This document shows, piece by piece, positions 45,422 to 55,327 of a DNA stretch of 64,000 nt (position 1 is the stretch's first letter; every line of letters begins with the position of its first letter). The DNA comes from Saprospiraceae bacterium. GTDB taxonomy: Bacteria; Bacteroidota; Bacteroidia; Chitinophagales; Saprospiraceae. The translations under genes and the position numbers were made by a program. The stretch lies in assembly GCA_016714895.1 (NCBI GenBank), contig JADKBV010000001.1, positions 1-64,000 on the forward strand. The letters are read 5' to 3'. The notes beneath the pieces were generated by a model that saw nothing but the letters and a program-made list of their open reading frames with translations, was not told the origin of the DNA and made no database searches.

Positions 45422-46495
45422 TTACAGTTTGTATTGGTCTAACATATCTTTTTTAGCATCATAAAATGTTTTCCATTTACTGATACAAAGACTCATGTCT
45501 TCTGGTAAAGGGCTTTCGAAAAACACTTTTTTTTCTGTGACAGGATGGATAAAACCGAGAGTTCTGGCGTGTAATGCTTGTCTTGGCAGAGCCTCAAAAC
45601 AATTGTCCACCATTAATTTATACTTATTGTAATAGGTGCCTTTCAGGATTTTGTTGCCACCATATCTGGTATCATTAAATAACGTATGTCCAATATGTTT
45701 CATGTGAACTCTGATCTGATGAGTTCTTCCTGTTTCCAGCCGACATTCAACCAAGGTTACATAATAAAATCTCTCTAATACAGTAAAATGTGTAGTTGCT
45801 TCCTTTCCTCTGGACCCATCGGGAAAGGCATCCATCTGCATCCTGTCTTTTTCATGTCTGCCGACATGCGCACGAATAGTCCCTTTGTCTGGTTCCATAT
45901 CTCCCCAGACCAATGCGACATAACTTCTTTCTATACTGTGATCAAAAAACTGTTTTGCCAAATGTGTCATGGCATGTTCATTTTTGGCAATTACCAAAAG
46001 CCCGGTTGTGTCTTTGTCTATCCTGTGTACCAAACCGGGTCTGTCCGGTGTATTACCTTTCAAAACGGGAAAAGGATTGTTTTTAAAATGGTATAACAGG
46101 GCATTTACCAAAGTTCCTGATTGATTTCCAACACCCGGATGAACAACAAGTCCTGCTTGTTTATTGATAACGAGGATATGTTCATCTTCAAATACAATCT
46201 CTAAGGGTATGTTTTCAGGACTTAAATCGGGAATATTCAACGGATTGGCAGGCAAAACAACTGAAATCTGGTCTCCGGGTTTGATTTTGTAATTGGTTTT
46301 TATTTCCTTACCGTTGACCAGAATATTTCCGGTGTCAATTGCATTCTGAATCCTGTTTCGTGATGTTTTTTCAAGTTTTTCAAATAAAAATTTATCAATC
46401 CGTATCAGTGATTGTCCGGGATCAACTAATAACATTTTATGGTCTATGAGTTCATCACCTGTCTGATCATCATTTTCTGCAAAACTGGATTCCAT
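45422..46495 (-). CDS. RluD-family pseudouridine synthase
   Basis: 357 aa. N-terminal S4 RNA-binding domain (about 30-90: IRIDKFLFEKLEKTSRNRIQ, NILVNGKEIKTNYKIKPGD), then a catalytic domain with the active-site Asp in HRIDKDTTGLLVIAKN and the motif RLETGRTHQIRVH. It makes pseudouridine in rRNA (RluD usually acts on helix 69 of 23S rRNA) or tRNA; the exact target is not certain. A 205-bp gap separates it from the YegP-OmpA gene. Confidence 0.92.
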   Translation of the reverse strand: MESSFAENDDQTGDELIDHKMLLVDPGQSLIRIDKFLFEKLEKTSRNRIQNAIDTGNILVNGKEIKTNYKIKPGDQISVVLPANPLNIPDLSPENIPLEIVFEDEHILVINKQAGLVVHPGVGNQSGTLVNALLYHFKNNPFPVLKGNTPDRPGLVHRIDKDTTGLLVIAKNEHAMTHLAKQFFDHSIERSYVALVWGDMEPDKGTIRAHVGRHEKDRMQMDAFPDGSRGKEATTHFTVLERFYYVTLVECRLETGRTHQIRVHMKHIGHTLFNDTRYGGNKILKGTYYNKYKLMVDNCFEALPRQALHARTLGFIHPVTEKKVFFESPLPEDMSLCISKWKTFYDAKKDMLDQYKL

Positions 46496-46826
46496 TAAAT
46501 TTTTTTTGATATTTACCGGATTTTAAACTAAATCGGGTGGATAAAGGTTTAGTTTGTTTTGTATAAATGGTATAGGTTTTGGCAAACCTTGTATTAAAGA
46601 TGTCAATTCATGTTGAAGGACGATAGGTTATAATCATGTAATTGGATTCAGATCCTAATGCGTTATATAGTTCAGGAATTCGATTTTGAAACACTAAAAA
46701 TTGTGTTATTAAGTTTTTACTTTGATCGGATGAACTTTATTTTAGCAAAACAAAATAATCCTATATTTAAAAAATATTGACCTTAACACAAAATACCTTT
46801 TAAGTATTTTATAAAAACATAAAAAG
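46496..46826. other. Intergenic region between divergent genes
   Basis: Shared upstream region of the pseudouridine synthase and the PLP enzyme. AT-rich. I looked for a SAM-type riboswitch because of the Met/Cys-type enzyme and saw no conserved core. Nothing else clear. Confidence 0.3.
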
Positions 46827-48026
46827 ATGAATAAAAAAATGCATATTGACACACAATGTGTTCTCGAATATGACGGCAAAAGTTTTTCCCAACCGCATGT
46901 TTTGCCTATCTACGCTACATCATCATTTGTCATGGAGAGTTTTGAGCATGGTGAGGCGGTTTTCACCGGTCAAAAACAAGGGCAGGTTTATGGAAGGTAT
47001 GGAAACCCTACCGTTGATGAAGTGGCATCAAAAATTGCGGCATTAGAATCCCATGGTATGGAAAAACAAGCGTTTGGTCTGATGACTTCGAGTGGAATGT
47101 CTGCTATTTCAACCTTATTACAGTCTTTGTTGCATCAGGGTGATGCCATTTTGACACAGGAGGACCTTTACGGAGGAACAACAGAGTTGTTTAAATCTGT
47201 GTTTCCTGCAATGGGCATACGGACTTTTTTTACAGACCTGAAAGACACTTCGGCTATTAAACAATTGGTTGAAAAAAATCCTGAAATTAAAGTTTTGTAT
47301 TTTGAAACACCATCAAATCCGACATGTAGTTGTCTTGATATAAAAAAGTTAGCAGAATTTGCCCGGACAAATGGCCTTTTATCTGTCGTAGACAATACCT
47401 TTTGTACTCCGATGATTCAACAGCCTTTGCAATCAGGAGTCGATTTTGTAATTCACAGCACCACAAAATACCTGAATGGTCATGGAAACTCAATAGCCGG
47501 GGTCATTGTTGGGAAAGATGAAGCAAACAAGCCGGCTATCTGGAAAACGCTTAAACTGATGGGAGGAACCTGCAATCCTTTTGATGCCTGGCTGGTGCAT
47601 ATCGGAATGAAAACGTTGGGACTCAGAATGGAAAAACACAGTCATAATGCCATGGCATTGGCCACTTTTCTGGAAAATCACCCAAAAGTATTAAAAGTGA
47701 ACTATGTTGGTTTGAAAAGCCATGAATCCTATGAAATTGCCTCATCTCAAATGAGACTGCCGGGAGGAATGTTGAGTTTTGAAGTGGGTGGAGGATATGA
47801 ATCAGCCAAAAAATGTATTAATCATTTGTCTCTTGCAAAATATGCGCCAACGTTAGGTGATGTTAATACCTTGGTGTTACACCCGAGAACGAGTTCTCAT
47901 TTAAATGTAGATCCTTCTGTTTCTGAAAAAAACGGTATCACGCAAGGTTTGATCAGGGTGTCGGTCGGCATAGAGTCTGCAGATGACATCCTGCAGGATT
48001 TTGAGAATGCATTAAATAAGATATGA
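46827..48026 (+). CDS. Cys/Met metabolism PLP-dependent enzyme (cystathionine gamma-synthase / gamma-lyase family)
   Basis: 399 aa. PLP lysine K214 in IHSTTKYLNGHGN. Other motifs: YGRYGNPTVDEVASKIAALE, MTSSGMSAISTLL, DLYGGTTELF, ETPSNPTCSCLDI, VVDNTFCTP and LGDVNTLVLHP. The family includes cystathionine gamma-synthase, cystathionine lyases, methionine gamma-lyase and O-acetylhomoserine sulfhydrylase, and which one this is cannot be told from sequence alone. No other Met biosynthesis gene is nearby. It is followed by the TraB/GumN gene after 3 nt. Confidence 0.9.
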   Translation: MNKKMHIDTQCVLEYDGKSFSQPHVLPIYATSSFVMESFEHGEAVFTGQKQGQVYGRYGNPTVDEVASKIAALESHGMEKQAFGLMTSSGMSAISTLLQSLLHQGDAILTQEDLYGGTTELFKSVFPAMGIRTFFTDLKDTSAIKQLVEKNPEIKVLYFETPSNPTCSCLDIKKLAEFARTNGLLSVVDNTFCTPMIQQPLQSGVDFVIHSTTKYLNGHGNSIAGVIVGKDEANKPAIWKTLKLMGGTCNPFDAWLVHIGMKTLGLRMEKHSHNAMALATFLENHPKVLKVNYVGLKSHESYEIASSQMRLPGGMLSFEVGGGYESAKKCINHLSLAKYAPTLGDVNTLVLHPRTSSHLNVDPSVSEKNGITQGLIRVSVGIESADDILQDFENALNKI

Positions 48027-48029
48027 CCA

Positions 48030-48824
48030 ATGTCGCGCAAACCTTCTGTTTTGTATCGCATTACTACTCAGGATCAGAAAGAGAACCATTATATTTTTGG
48101 TACGATGCATTTGAATAATGAAGATGCTTATACCCACGTTGATCTGGCAAAAAAGTACATTCAGGATACGGATTTTTATTATGCGGAAATGGACCTTTTT
48201 GAAGGTGACCAAACCTCCTTACTCCATCATTTTTTATTACCTGAAGGACAAACTTTACAGGATCTTTTTAAACCAACCCATTATGAAAAAATGAAAAAAA
48301 TCATATTAAAGTCATTTAATATTGATTTGACTTTAATAGAAAGATTTATTCCTTTTCAGGTACAGACCATGTTGACTGAATCAATGTTGAGGGGTAGAAA
48401 TATATCTCCGTTGGATTATTATTTGTGGCAATTTGCTTCAGAAGCCGGAAATGTAATGAACGGTGTGGAAACCCTGGAAGCACAGATTAATGTTTTGCAC
48501 CAAATACCTTTGGAATATCAGGTTAAATCGTTGAAGTCAATTTGTAAAAACATACAGGCATTTAAAATGAAAATGAAAACATTGAGTAATGCTTACCGAA
48601 AAGGGGACGTTCAATTGATATATCGGTTGTCAAAAAAACAATCCGGCAGTCTCAGGAAACTTTTAATCGAGGATAGAAATATCTTTATGGGAAAAAAAAT
48701 ATTTGAATCTTTATCATCAGGGCCTTCATTTTATGCTATTGGCGCCGGACATCTTTATGGTAAAACCGGAGTGCTGGCATCACTCAAAAGACAAAAATGT
48801 AAAGTAATCCCCGTTTATCAATAA
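48030..48824 (+). CDS. TraB/GumN family protein
   Basis: 264 aa without a signal peptide. The family's paired motifs are present: YIFGTMHLNNEDAY near the start and FYAIGAGHLYGKTGVL near the end, with DFYYAEMDLFEG between. TraB/GumN proteins share a fold with metalloproteases of the Tiki group; activity is often unknown. It is probably co-transcribed with the PLP enzyme gene, starting 3 nt after its stop. Confidence 0.83.
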   Translation: MSRKPSVLYRITTQDQKENHYIFGTMHLNNEDAYTHVDLAKKYIQDTDFYYAEMDLFEGDQTSLLHHFLLPEGQTLQDLFKPTHYEKMKKIILKSFNIDLTLIERFIPFQVQTMLTESMLRGRNISPLDYYLWQFASEAGNVMNGVETLEAQINVLHQIPLEYQVKSLKSICKNIQAFKMKMKTLSNAYRKGDVQLIYRLSKKQSGSLRKLLIEDRNIFMGKKIFESLSSGPSFYAIGAGHLYGKTGVLASLKRQKCKVIPVYQ

Positions 48825-48936
48825 TTTTAGGGTTGTAAGTACAAATCATTATAGATATTTGATAATTTTGGGCGTTTTTTGAGAATATTTTTGATTAAGA
48901 AAAGTATTCTGCAGTCAAATACCCGAAATTTTACAC

Positions 48937-51630
48937 ATGCCAAAAACGGTTTTAGCTATTTTTGTAATATTGTTTTTTCATTTAGATGTATATGGCCAGA
49001 ATCATAGATGGAAAACTATATTCGACAAAAAAGTAATACTTGCAGAAAACACCGAAGATTATAAACATTATACGGTTACCCATGAGCACTTAAGCACGGT
49101 CAGCGGAATACATCATATCTACCTTCAGCAATTATGGCAGGGAGTTTCAGTTGTTGACGGAGTATTAAGTTTGCACATCGATAAACAAGGGAATCTGATA
49201 GCCTTTCATGATCAGTTTATCAAAAGTTTTTCTGACAAAGTAAGGAATCCTTCACATCAGATTTCTCCGCAAAATGCCGTACAAAAAGTTTGGTCACATT
49301 TTGGTATTGAACAGGATGCTGAGTTGAAGATGATAACCCAGAGCAGCGATATTTCAATAAAAACAGAATTTGAAAGCACAAACCTGACTCACGGAAATGT
49401 TTTTGCTGAAAAAAAGTATCTCCTGGATTCCACAAACCAAATCAGATTGTCATGGGAAGTGAAGTTTGAAATGGCTGACGGATCAAAAAATTTGATGGTT
49501 TATGTGGATGTCGAAAACACGAATATACTCAGAATTCATAACTTAACATTAGAATGTGAATTTGTTCCTGAAGGATATGCGGAAAAAAAGCAGCCGTTTT
49601 TGCCTGTAAAACAAAAGTTAATAAACGAAGAGAATGTGTATCATGTTTACCCTTTGACCATAGAATCTCCAACCCACGGATCCCGGTCTTTGGTCGCCAA
49701 TCCTATGGATATTAACGCTTCCCCGTTCGGATGGCATGATACAAATGGTATTCCGGGTGCTGAATTTACCGAAACAAAAGGCAATAATGTCGAGGCCAGA
49801 GAAGATATTGACGGAAATAATAATACTCTTGGAGAAATGGCTGATGGCGGGACATCATTGATTTTTGATTTTCCGGTTGATTTTATGCAACCTCCTGTTG
49901 TTAGTCAGGATGCGGCCATTACCAATCTTTTTTATTGGAATAATGTTATTCATGATATTTTTTATCAATATGGATTTAATGAAGTTTCCGGAAATTTCCA
50001 AACCAATAATTACGGGAACGGAGGCTTGCAAAACGATCATGTAAGAGCGGATGCCATGGACGGAAGCGGTACAAACAATGCTAATTTTTCAACGCCTGTG
50101 GATGGTAATCCTCCCAGAATGCAAATGTTTTTATGGACAGGGCCTTCTGTCCTTTCCGTAAATTCTCCACAAAATATTGCAGGAAATTATACCTTTTCAA
50201 GAGCATCTTTTGGACCATCTTCTTTTAGTGTAACACAGGATATTGTTTTGGTGAATGATGGTTCTGGCTCACCTTCTTTGGGTTGTAATACACTTGTTAA
50301 TGGTTCCGAATTGACCGGCAAAATAGCACTGGTTGACAGAGGTAGTTGTGAATTTGGCACAAAATGTCTTAATGCCCAGAATGCCGGGGCCATTGCAGTA
50401 ATCGTATGTAATAATGACGCAGGTGCGCCATTTTCAATGGGGCCCGGAGTAAACGGCAATAATGTAACTATTCCCAGTGTGATGATGAGAAAAGCTGATT
50501 GTGATTCCATAAAAGTGTACCTTGGACAAGGGGTTAATGTTTCCATTATGACGGGCATTGCTACGGACGGCGATTATGACAACGGCATTGTAAGTCATGA
50601 ATATGGTCATGGGATCTCTATCCGACTGACGGGTGGTGCTGGCAATAGTTCCTGTCTGTCCAATACAGAACAAATGGGCGAAGGTTGGAGCGATTGGTTC
50701 GGATTGATGTTGACAATGGACGTTGATGATACCGAATCAAGAGCCAGAGGTATTGGTACGTATGCACTAAACCAGCCTGCCACCGGCCCTGGAATCCGAC
50801 CTTTCCGGTATTCAACAGACATGACGATTAATCCTCAAACCTATAGTTCCATAGTAACAGCTGCTATTCCTCACGGAATCGGTTCTGTCTGGTGTACTAT
50901 GTTGTGGGAATTTACATGGGCGCTGATCAGAGAATATGGTTATGATGAAGATTTGTATAACGGACAGGGAGGTAATAATAAAGCACTTTTTTTGGTTACG
51001 GAGGGATTAAAACTTCAACCATGTAGCCCCGGGTTTATTGACGGCAGAAATGCTATATTACTGGCTGATTCAATATTGTTTGGAGGCGAAAATAGTTGCC
51101 TTATTTGGAAAGCATTTGCTAAACGCGGGCTGGGATATAGTTCCGGTCAGGGTTCTTCTGCCAGCAGAACGGATGGTGTTCAGGCTTTTGATATGCCGCC
51201 TTTTTGCTGTAAACATGTAAGTAATGTATCAAATACAGGCAATGGTTCTCTGCGAACAGCCATAGAATGTGCGGAAAACGGAGACACGATCACGTTTCTT
51301 AATTTTATCAAAAATGACACCATTGAACTGGAAAATAATGGTTTGTTGATAAATAAAGATTTAACTATTGTCCACCCGGAATCATGGCATCTGGGTATTA
51401 AATCTTCAGGAAATTTTCCTGTTTTTGAAGTCCAAAGTGAATCCGGGTTTCAAAATCTGAATATTATCGGCGGTACGGGCTCCGGAACCAGAGGTATATT
51501 GAACAATGGGATCCTGACATTAAAAAATTTGAGTTTAAAGGATCGGGAGGTAAATAATTCAGGTGGGGAGGTTATTCTCAACCAGGGACAAATAATTTTA
51601 GATGGAGAGATCGATTTACATAAAGATTGA
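48937..51630 (+). CDS. Fungalysin-type (M36) zinc metalloprotease with PA insert and C-terminal beta-helix module
   Basis: 897 aa. Signal peptide (VILFFHLDVYGQ), FTP-like propeptide (about 40-210), then the M36 domain. Zinc site HEYGH at about 554 in NGIVSHEYGHGISIRLTGG, with Glu in EQMGEGWSDWFGLML. A PA domain (VDRGSCEFGTKCLNAQNAGA) is inserted before the HEYGH. From about 755 to the end the sequence switches to a beta-helix-like module starting NGSLRTAIECAENG. A paralogue lies directly downstream (51781). It is likely secreted and degrades extracellular protein. TAATTTTG at 48863-48870 may be its -7 element. Confidence 0.92.
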   Translation: MPKTVLAIFVILFFHLDVYGQNHRWKTIFDKKVILAENTEDYKHYTVTHEHLSTVSGIHHIYLQQLWQGVSVVDGVLSLHIDKQGNLIAFHDQFIKSFSDKVRNPSHQISPQNAVQKVWSHFGIEQDAELKMITQSSDISIKTEFESTNLTHGNVFAEKKYLLDSTNQIRLSWEVKFEMADGSKNLMVYVDVENTNILRIHNLTLECEFVPEGYAEKKQPFLPVKQKLINEENVYHVYPLTIESPTHGSRSLVANPMDINASPFGWHDTNGIPGAEFTETKGNNVEAREDIDGNNNTLGEMADGGTSLIFDFPVDFMQPPVVSQDAAITNLFYWNNVIHDIFYQYGFNEVSGNFQTNNYGNGGLQNDHVRADAMDGSGTNNANFSTPVDGNPPRMQMFLWTGPSVLSVNSPQNIAGNYTFSRASFGPSSFSVTQDIVLVNDGSGSPSLGCNTLVNGSELTGKIALVDRGSCEFGTKCLNAQNAGAIAVIVCNNDAGAPFSMGPGVNGNNVTIPSVMMRKADCDSIKVYLGQGVNVSIMTGIATDGDYDNGIVSHEYGHGISIRLTGGAGNSSCLSNTEQMGEGWSDWFGLMLTMDVDDTESRARGIGTYALNQPATGPGIRPFRYSTDMTINPQTYSSIVTAAIPHGIGSVWCTMLWEFTWALIREYGYDEDLYNGQGGNNKALFLVTEGLKLQPCSPGFIDGRNAILLADSILFGGENSCLIWKAFAKRGLGYSSGQGSSASRTDGVQAFDMPPFCCKHVSNVSNTGNGSLRTAIECAENGDTITFLNFIKNDTIELENNGLLINKDLTIVHPESWHLGIKSSGNFPVFEVQSESGFQNLNIIGGTGSGTRGILNNGILTLKNLSLKDREVNNSGGEVILNQGQIILDGEIDLHKD

Positions 51631-51752
51631 CATTAATTATTGACAACAGAATAAATCAGTCGATCGGACAGGTTGTTGTTATTTTTAAGCATGTAAAACA
51701 TCATCAAAACCTTCTTTTTTCATAATAAATTTTAGTTTTAACAGATCACACG

Positions 51753-51760
51753 TATATTTG
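51753..51760 (+). promoter_or_regulatory. -7 promoter element for the second M36 protease
   Basis: TATATTTG fits TAnnTTTG, 20 nt before the ATG at 51781. No clean -33 element. It suggests the second protease has its own promoter. Confidence 0.45.
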
Positions 51761-51780
51761 TGTGATTTAAATAAATTCCT

Positions 51781-54480
51781 ATGTGCAGCAGACAGTTCGT
51801 TTTGTTATTATTTTATTTCTCAGCTTCTGTACTTCAAGGTCAGGTGTCTCCATCCGTTTGGTTTTCTCATTTTGAGTCAGTTAAAAACAGTGCACCGTTT
51901 CCCAACGATTACGGAGAATTTGTTGTGACACATAGTCATAAAAGCTCACTGAGCAAAATAAATCATATTTATATCAGACAATTAGTCCGGGACATTCCTG
52001 TGAGTGATGGAAACATGAGTCTTCATATTAATCAAAATGGAGAATTGGTTGCAAAACATGATCAGTTTATTAAAAACCTGACACAAAAAATCAGTTTGGA
52101 TGTTCCGGTTTTGACCATTGAAAAAGTGTTGGATACCATGTGGTTGCAATTAGGAAAACAAATGACATTGTCAAATAAAATATTATCTTTTGAAGATTCG
52201 GCGGTCAAAAAAACCATTATTGATTCTGAAAATAAACTCTTCGGGCCTGTTTTGGCCTCACTAACCTACAAACTGACAGATGATAACAGACTTGTCCTTG
52301 CCTGGGAGATAGAATTTGAATCGCTTAACGGAAACGAACATATGGTTGTTTACATAGATGCAACCACAGGTAAAATTGTTAAAAAACAAAATCAGGTAGT
52401 AGAATGTTCTTTTATACCTGAAGCAAAAGAGCATTCCAAAAAACCCTTTATGCCATTGGAAATGAACCAAATGAATATGCAATATTTATATAATGTGTAT
52501 CCATTAAAAGTTGAATCACCGATTCATGGTGACAGAAGTTTGATCAATAATCCTGCGGATATAAATGCTTCGCCCTACAATTGGCATGATGTGAATGGAC
52601 AGCAAGGAAATGATTACACAGAAACGATAGGCAACAATGTCGAAGCTAGAGAAGATATTGATGGTAATAACGCTACCTTAGGTCAAATGGCAAACGGAGG
52701 CAATGATCTCGTGTTTAATTTTCCAATCAACTTTGGTGCTCATCCTAATTCAAATCAGAATGCTGCCATAACCAATTTATTTTATTGGAATAATGTGATT
52801 CATGATATCATTTACCAATATGGTTTTGATGAACAGTCAGGCAATTTTCAAACCAATAACTATGGTAACGGGGGATTAGCCAATGACCATGTATTTGCAG
52901 ATGCAATGGATGGAGAAGGTCTGAACAATGCCAATTTTATGACTCCGGCGGACGGATCCAACCCAAGAATGCAAATGTTTCTTTGGAATAACGGAAGTTT
53001 TTTAGTTGCCAATTCACCTGCACCAATTGCTGGTTTATATCAACATGAAAAAGCATCTTTCGGACCAAGTGCATTTAATCTCTCGGGAAATGTTGTCCTT
53101 GGTCAGGACAATTCAAATGCCCCCTCTCTGGGATGTTTACCTTTGATAAACGGAAATCAGATTGTCGGTCGAATTGCACTATTGGACAGAGGTGGGTGTG
53201 AAGAAAGTCTCAAATGCCTGAATGCTCAAAATGCCGGTGCTATTGCCGTTATTGTATGTCATACTCAGCCCGGCAATCCATACGTAATGCCTTTCGGTAC
53301 ATATGGCAATTCAATAAACATTCCTTGTATTATGGTAAGTAAACAGGTTTGTGATTCCATAAAACTTTATTTGCCTTTACAAGTAAATGTTTCAATGATA
53401 GGCTCAGGATTTATTGACTCAGACTTTGATAACGGTGTAATTTGTCATGAATATGGTCATGGTATATCTAATAGGCTGACAGGTGGTGCGGATGTTGTCA
53501 ACTGCTTATTTAATCAGGAACAAATGGGAGAAGGCTGGAGTGACTGGTACGGGCTGATGCTTACTATGGACGAGGATGACAATGAAGAAAGGGCAAGAGG
53601 TATAGGTAGTTATTCTATGGGGCAATTTCCTGACGGAATCGGATTACGTCCTTATCGGTATTCTACGGATATGGTCGAAAATCCACATACCTACAATTCT
53701 ATAAAACAAAGTGCCATTCCTCATGGAGTGGGATCTGTTTGGTGTGCGATGCTTTGGGAATTGACATGGGCTTTCATACGTGAATATGGGTACGATCCCG
53801 ACTTTTATTACGGGACGGGAGGAAACAATAAAATATTGCAAATCGTAACTGAAGCACTTAAATTACAACCTTGTAATCCCGGGTTTGTTGACGGAAGGGA
53901 TGCTATTTTATTAGCTGACCAACAGTTGTTTTCCGGCCAACATCAGTGTCTTATATGGAAAGCTTTTGCAAAAAGAGGTTTGGGAGCAAGTGCTTCTCAG
54001 GGATCTTCCGCTGATGTTCAGGATGGGAATGAAGCATTTGATATGCCTCGAAGTTGCTGCAGTTATGTATCGAATATAAATAATGCAGGTAATGGATCAC
54101 TGAGGGAAGCAGTTGCCTGTACAAATAGCGGAGGTACTATCCATTTTTTAAATTTTATTATGTTTGACACGATTGAATTAACTGGTCAAACCATAATACT
54201 CAATAAAAATCTGACCATAAAACATCCTTCTACCTGGTCTTTAGGTATTCAGGCTTTCGGGGAATTTCCGGTTTTTGAAAATAGTGGCAATGTCACCCTT
54301 GAAAACCTTCACCTAATCGGAAATTTAGGAATCGGTACGAGAGTTTTGTCTAATTCAGGAAATATGGTGTTAAAAAGTGTAAAACTTTCTGATATCCTTA
54401 CTTCTAATGCCAACGGACAAAGTGTTTTAAATACCGGGACCCTTTCCATCGAAGGGCAAACTATTATTGATAAACCATAA
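51781..54480 (+). CDS. Fungalysin-type (M36) zinc metalloprotease, tandem paralogue
   Basis: 899 aa with the same order of parts as the upstream copy: signal peptide (LLFYFSASVLQGQ), FTP-like propeptide, M36 domain with HEYGH at about 556 (NGVICHEYGHGISNRLTGG) and GEGWSDWYGLML, PA insert (LDRGGCEESLKCLNAQNAGA), and a C-terminal module from NGSLREAVACTNSG. The cores are very similar, while the propeptides and C-terminal modules have diverged more. The two arose by tandem duplication and may differ in specificity or timing. Confidence 0.92.
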   Translation: MCSRQFVLLLFYFSASVLQGQVSPSVWFSHFESVKNSAPFPNDYGEFVVTHSHKSSLSKINHIYIRQLVRDIPVSDGNMSLHINQNGELVAKHDQFIKNLTQKISLDVPVLTIEKVLDTMWLQLGKQMTLSNKILSFEDSAVKKTIIDSENKLFGPVLASLTYKLTDDNRLVLAWEIEFESLNGNEHMVVYIDATTGKIVKKQNQVVECSFIPEAKEHSKKPFMPLEMNQMNMQYLYNVYPLKVESPIHGDRSLINNPADINASPYNWHDVNGQQGNDYTETIGNNVEAREDIDGNNATLGQMANGGNDLVFNFPINFGAHPNSNQNAAITNLFYWNNVIHDIIYQYGFDEQSGNFQTNNYGNGGLANDHVFADAMDGEGLNNANFMTPADGSNPRMQMFLWNNGSFLVANSPAPIAGLYQHEKASFGPSAFNLSGNVVLGQDNSNAPSLGCLPLINGNQIVGRIALLDRGGCEESLKCLNAQNAGAIAVIVCHTQPGNPYVMPFGTYGNSINIPCIMVSKQVCDSIKLYLPLQVNVSMIGSGFIDSDFDNGVICHEYGHGISNRLTGGADVVNCLFNQEQMGEGWSDWYGLMLTMDEDDNEERARGIGSYSMGQFPDGIGLRPYRYSTDMVENPHTYNSIKQSAIPHGVGSVWCAMLWELTWAFIREYGYDPDFYYGTGGNNKILQIVTEALKLQPCNPGFVDGRDAILLADQQLFSGQHQCLIWKAFAKRGLGASASQGSSADVQDGNEAFDMPRSCCSYVSNINNAGNGSLREAVACTNSGGTIHFLNFIMFDTIELTGQTIILNKNLTIKHPSTWSLGIQAFGEFPVFENSGNVTLENLHLIGNLGIGTRVLSNSGNMVLKSVKLSDILTSNANGQSVLNTGTLSIEGQTIIDKP

Positions 54481-54490
54481 TTTTGATGTA

Positions 54491-55159
54491 TTAAGGATTA
54501 AGCGTTTTACAAATAATACATTTGTTCAGATCATGGCCACGTGCAGGACAATATTCCCGTCCGTAAAATATAATTTGTAAATGTAACTTGTTCCACAATA
54601 CTTCCGGAAACATGTTTTTCAGGTCTTTTTCCGTTTGTTCAACCGATTTTCCATTGGTCAGCCCCCATCTTTGTGACAATCTGTGGATGTGTGTATCCAC
54701 CGGAAAAGCGGCATGACCAAAAGCTTGTGACATGACAACTGAAGCCGTTTTATGACCAACTCCGGGTAAAGCTTCAAGATCTTCAAAAGATTCAGGAACC
54801 TGACCACCATGTTTTTCCAACAAAATTTTTGACAATTCATGGATAGCCTTGGATTTCCGGGGAGATAATCCGCACGGTCTGATAATGTCTTCAATGAAAG
54901 AAGCATCTAATTGACTCATATCTCCAGGATTGTCGGCAGCTGCAAATAATGATGGGGTGATTTTGTTGACCCGCTCATCGGTGCATTGTGCGGATAATAA
55001 TACGGCGATCAATAAGGTGTATGAGTCTTTATGATCCAGAGGTATCGGTACTTCAGGATAAAAGTTTTCCAATGTTTCTGTAATAAAGTGTAATTTTTCT
55101 TTTTTTGATAGTTTTTTTAACTTTTTACCCGAATCAGGTTTTTGGAGATGATTTGACAT
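54491..55159 (-). CDS. nth: Endonuclease III
   Basis: 222 aa base-excision glycosylase/AP lyase acting on oxidised pyrimidines. HhH motif LPGVGHKTASVV with catalytic K137, and D155 in FPVDTHIHR. The C-terminal cluster region reads C204-x9-C214-x2-C217 and lacks the fourth Cys of the usual C-x6-C-x2-C-x5-C, so the [4Fe-4S] cluster may be absent or bound differently. The rest is normal. Confidence 0.94.
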   Translation of the reverse strand: MSNHLQKPDSGKKLKKLSKKEKLHFITETLENFYPEVPIPLDHKDSYTLLIAVLLSAQCTDERVNKITPSLFAAADNPGDMSQLDASFIEDIIRPCGLSPRKSKAIHELSKILLEKHGGQVPESFEDLEALPGVGHKTASVVMSQAFGHAAFPVDTHIHRLSQRWGLTNGKSVEQTEKDLKNMFPEVLWNKLHLQIIFYGREYCPARGHDLNKCIICKTLNP

Positions 55160-55327
55160 AAATGGCGGTAATTTTATTTAATCGATGGACTATAAAGCGA
55201 CTAAGGTAATGTTTTTTTAAGTTTTGTTTTAGAATTAATATAAAATCTTAACATAAAATTTGCATCAAAAAATTCATGCTTTCCGTCATACCTATGTTAT
55301 ATTTTATATACTTAAAAATCACTTTTT

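Noticed and set aside
46496..46826. SAM riboswitch before the Cys/Met-type PLP gene
   Set aside because: No conserved SAM-I or SAM-II core or terminator pairing could be seen.
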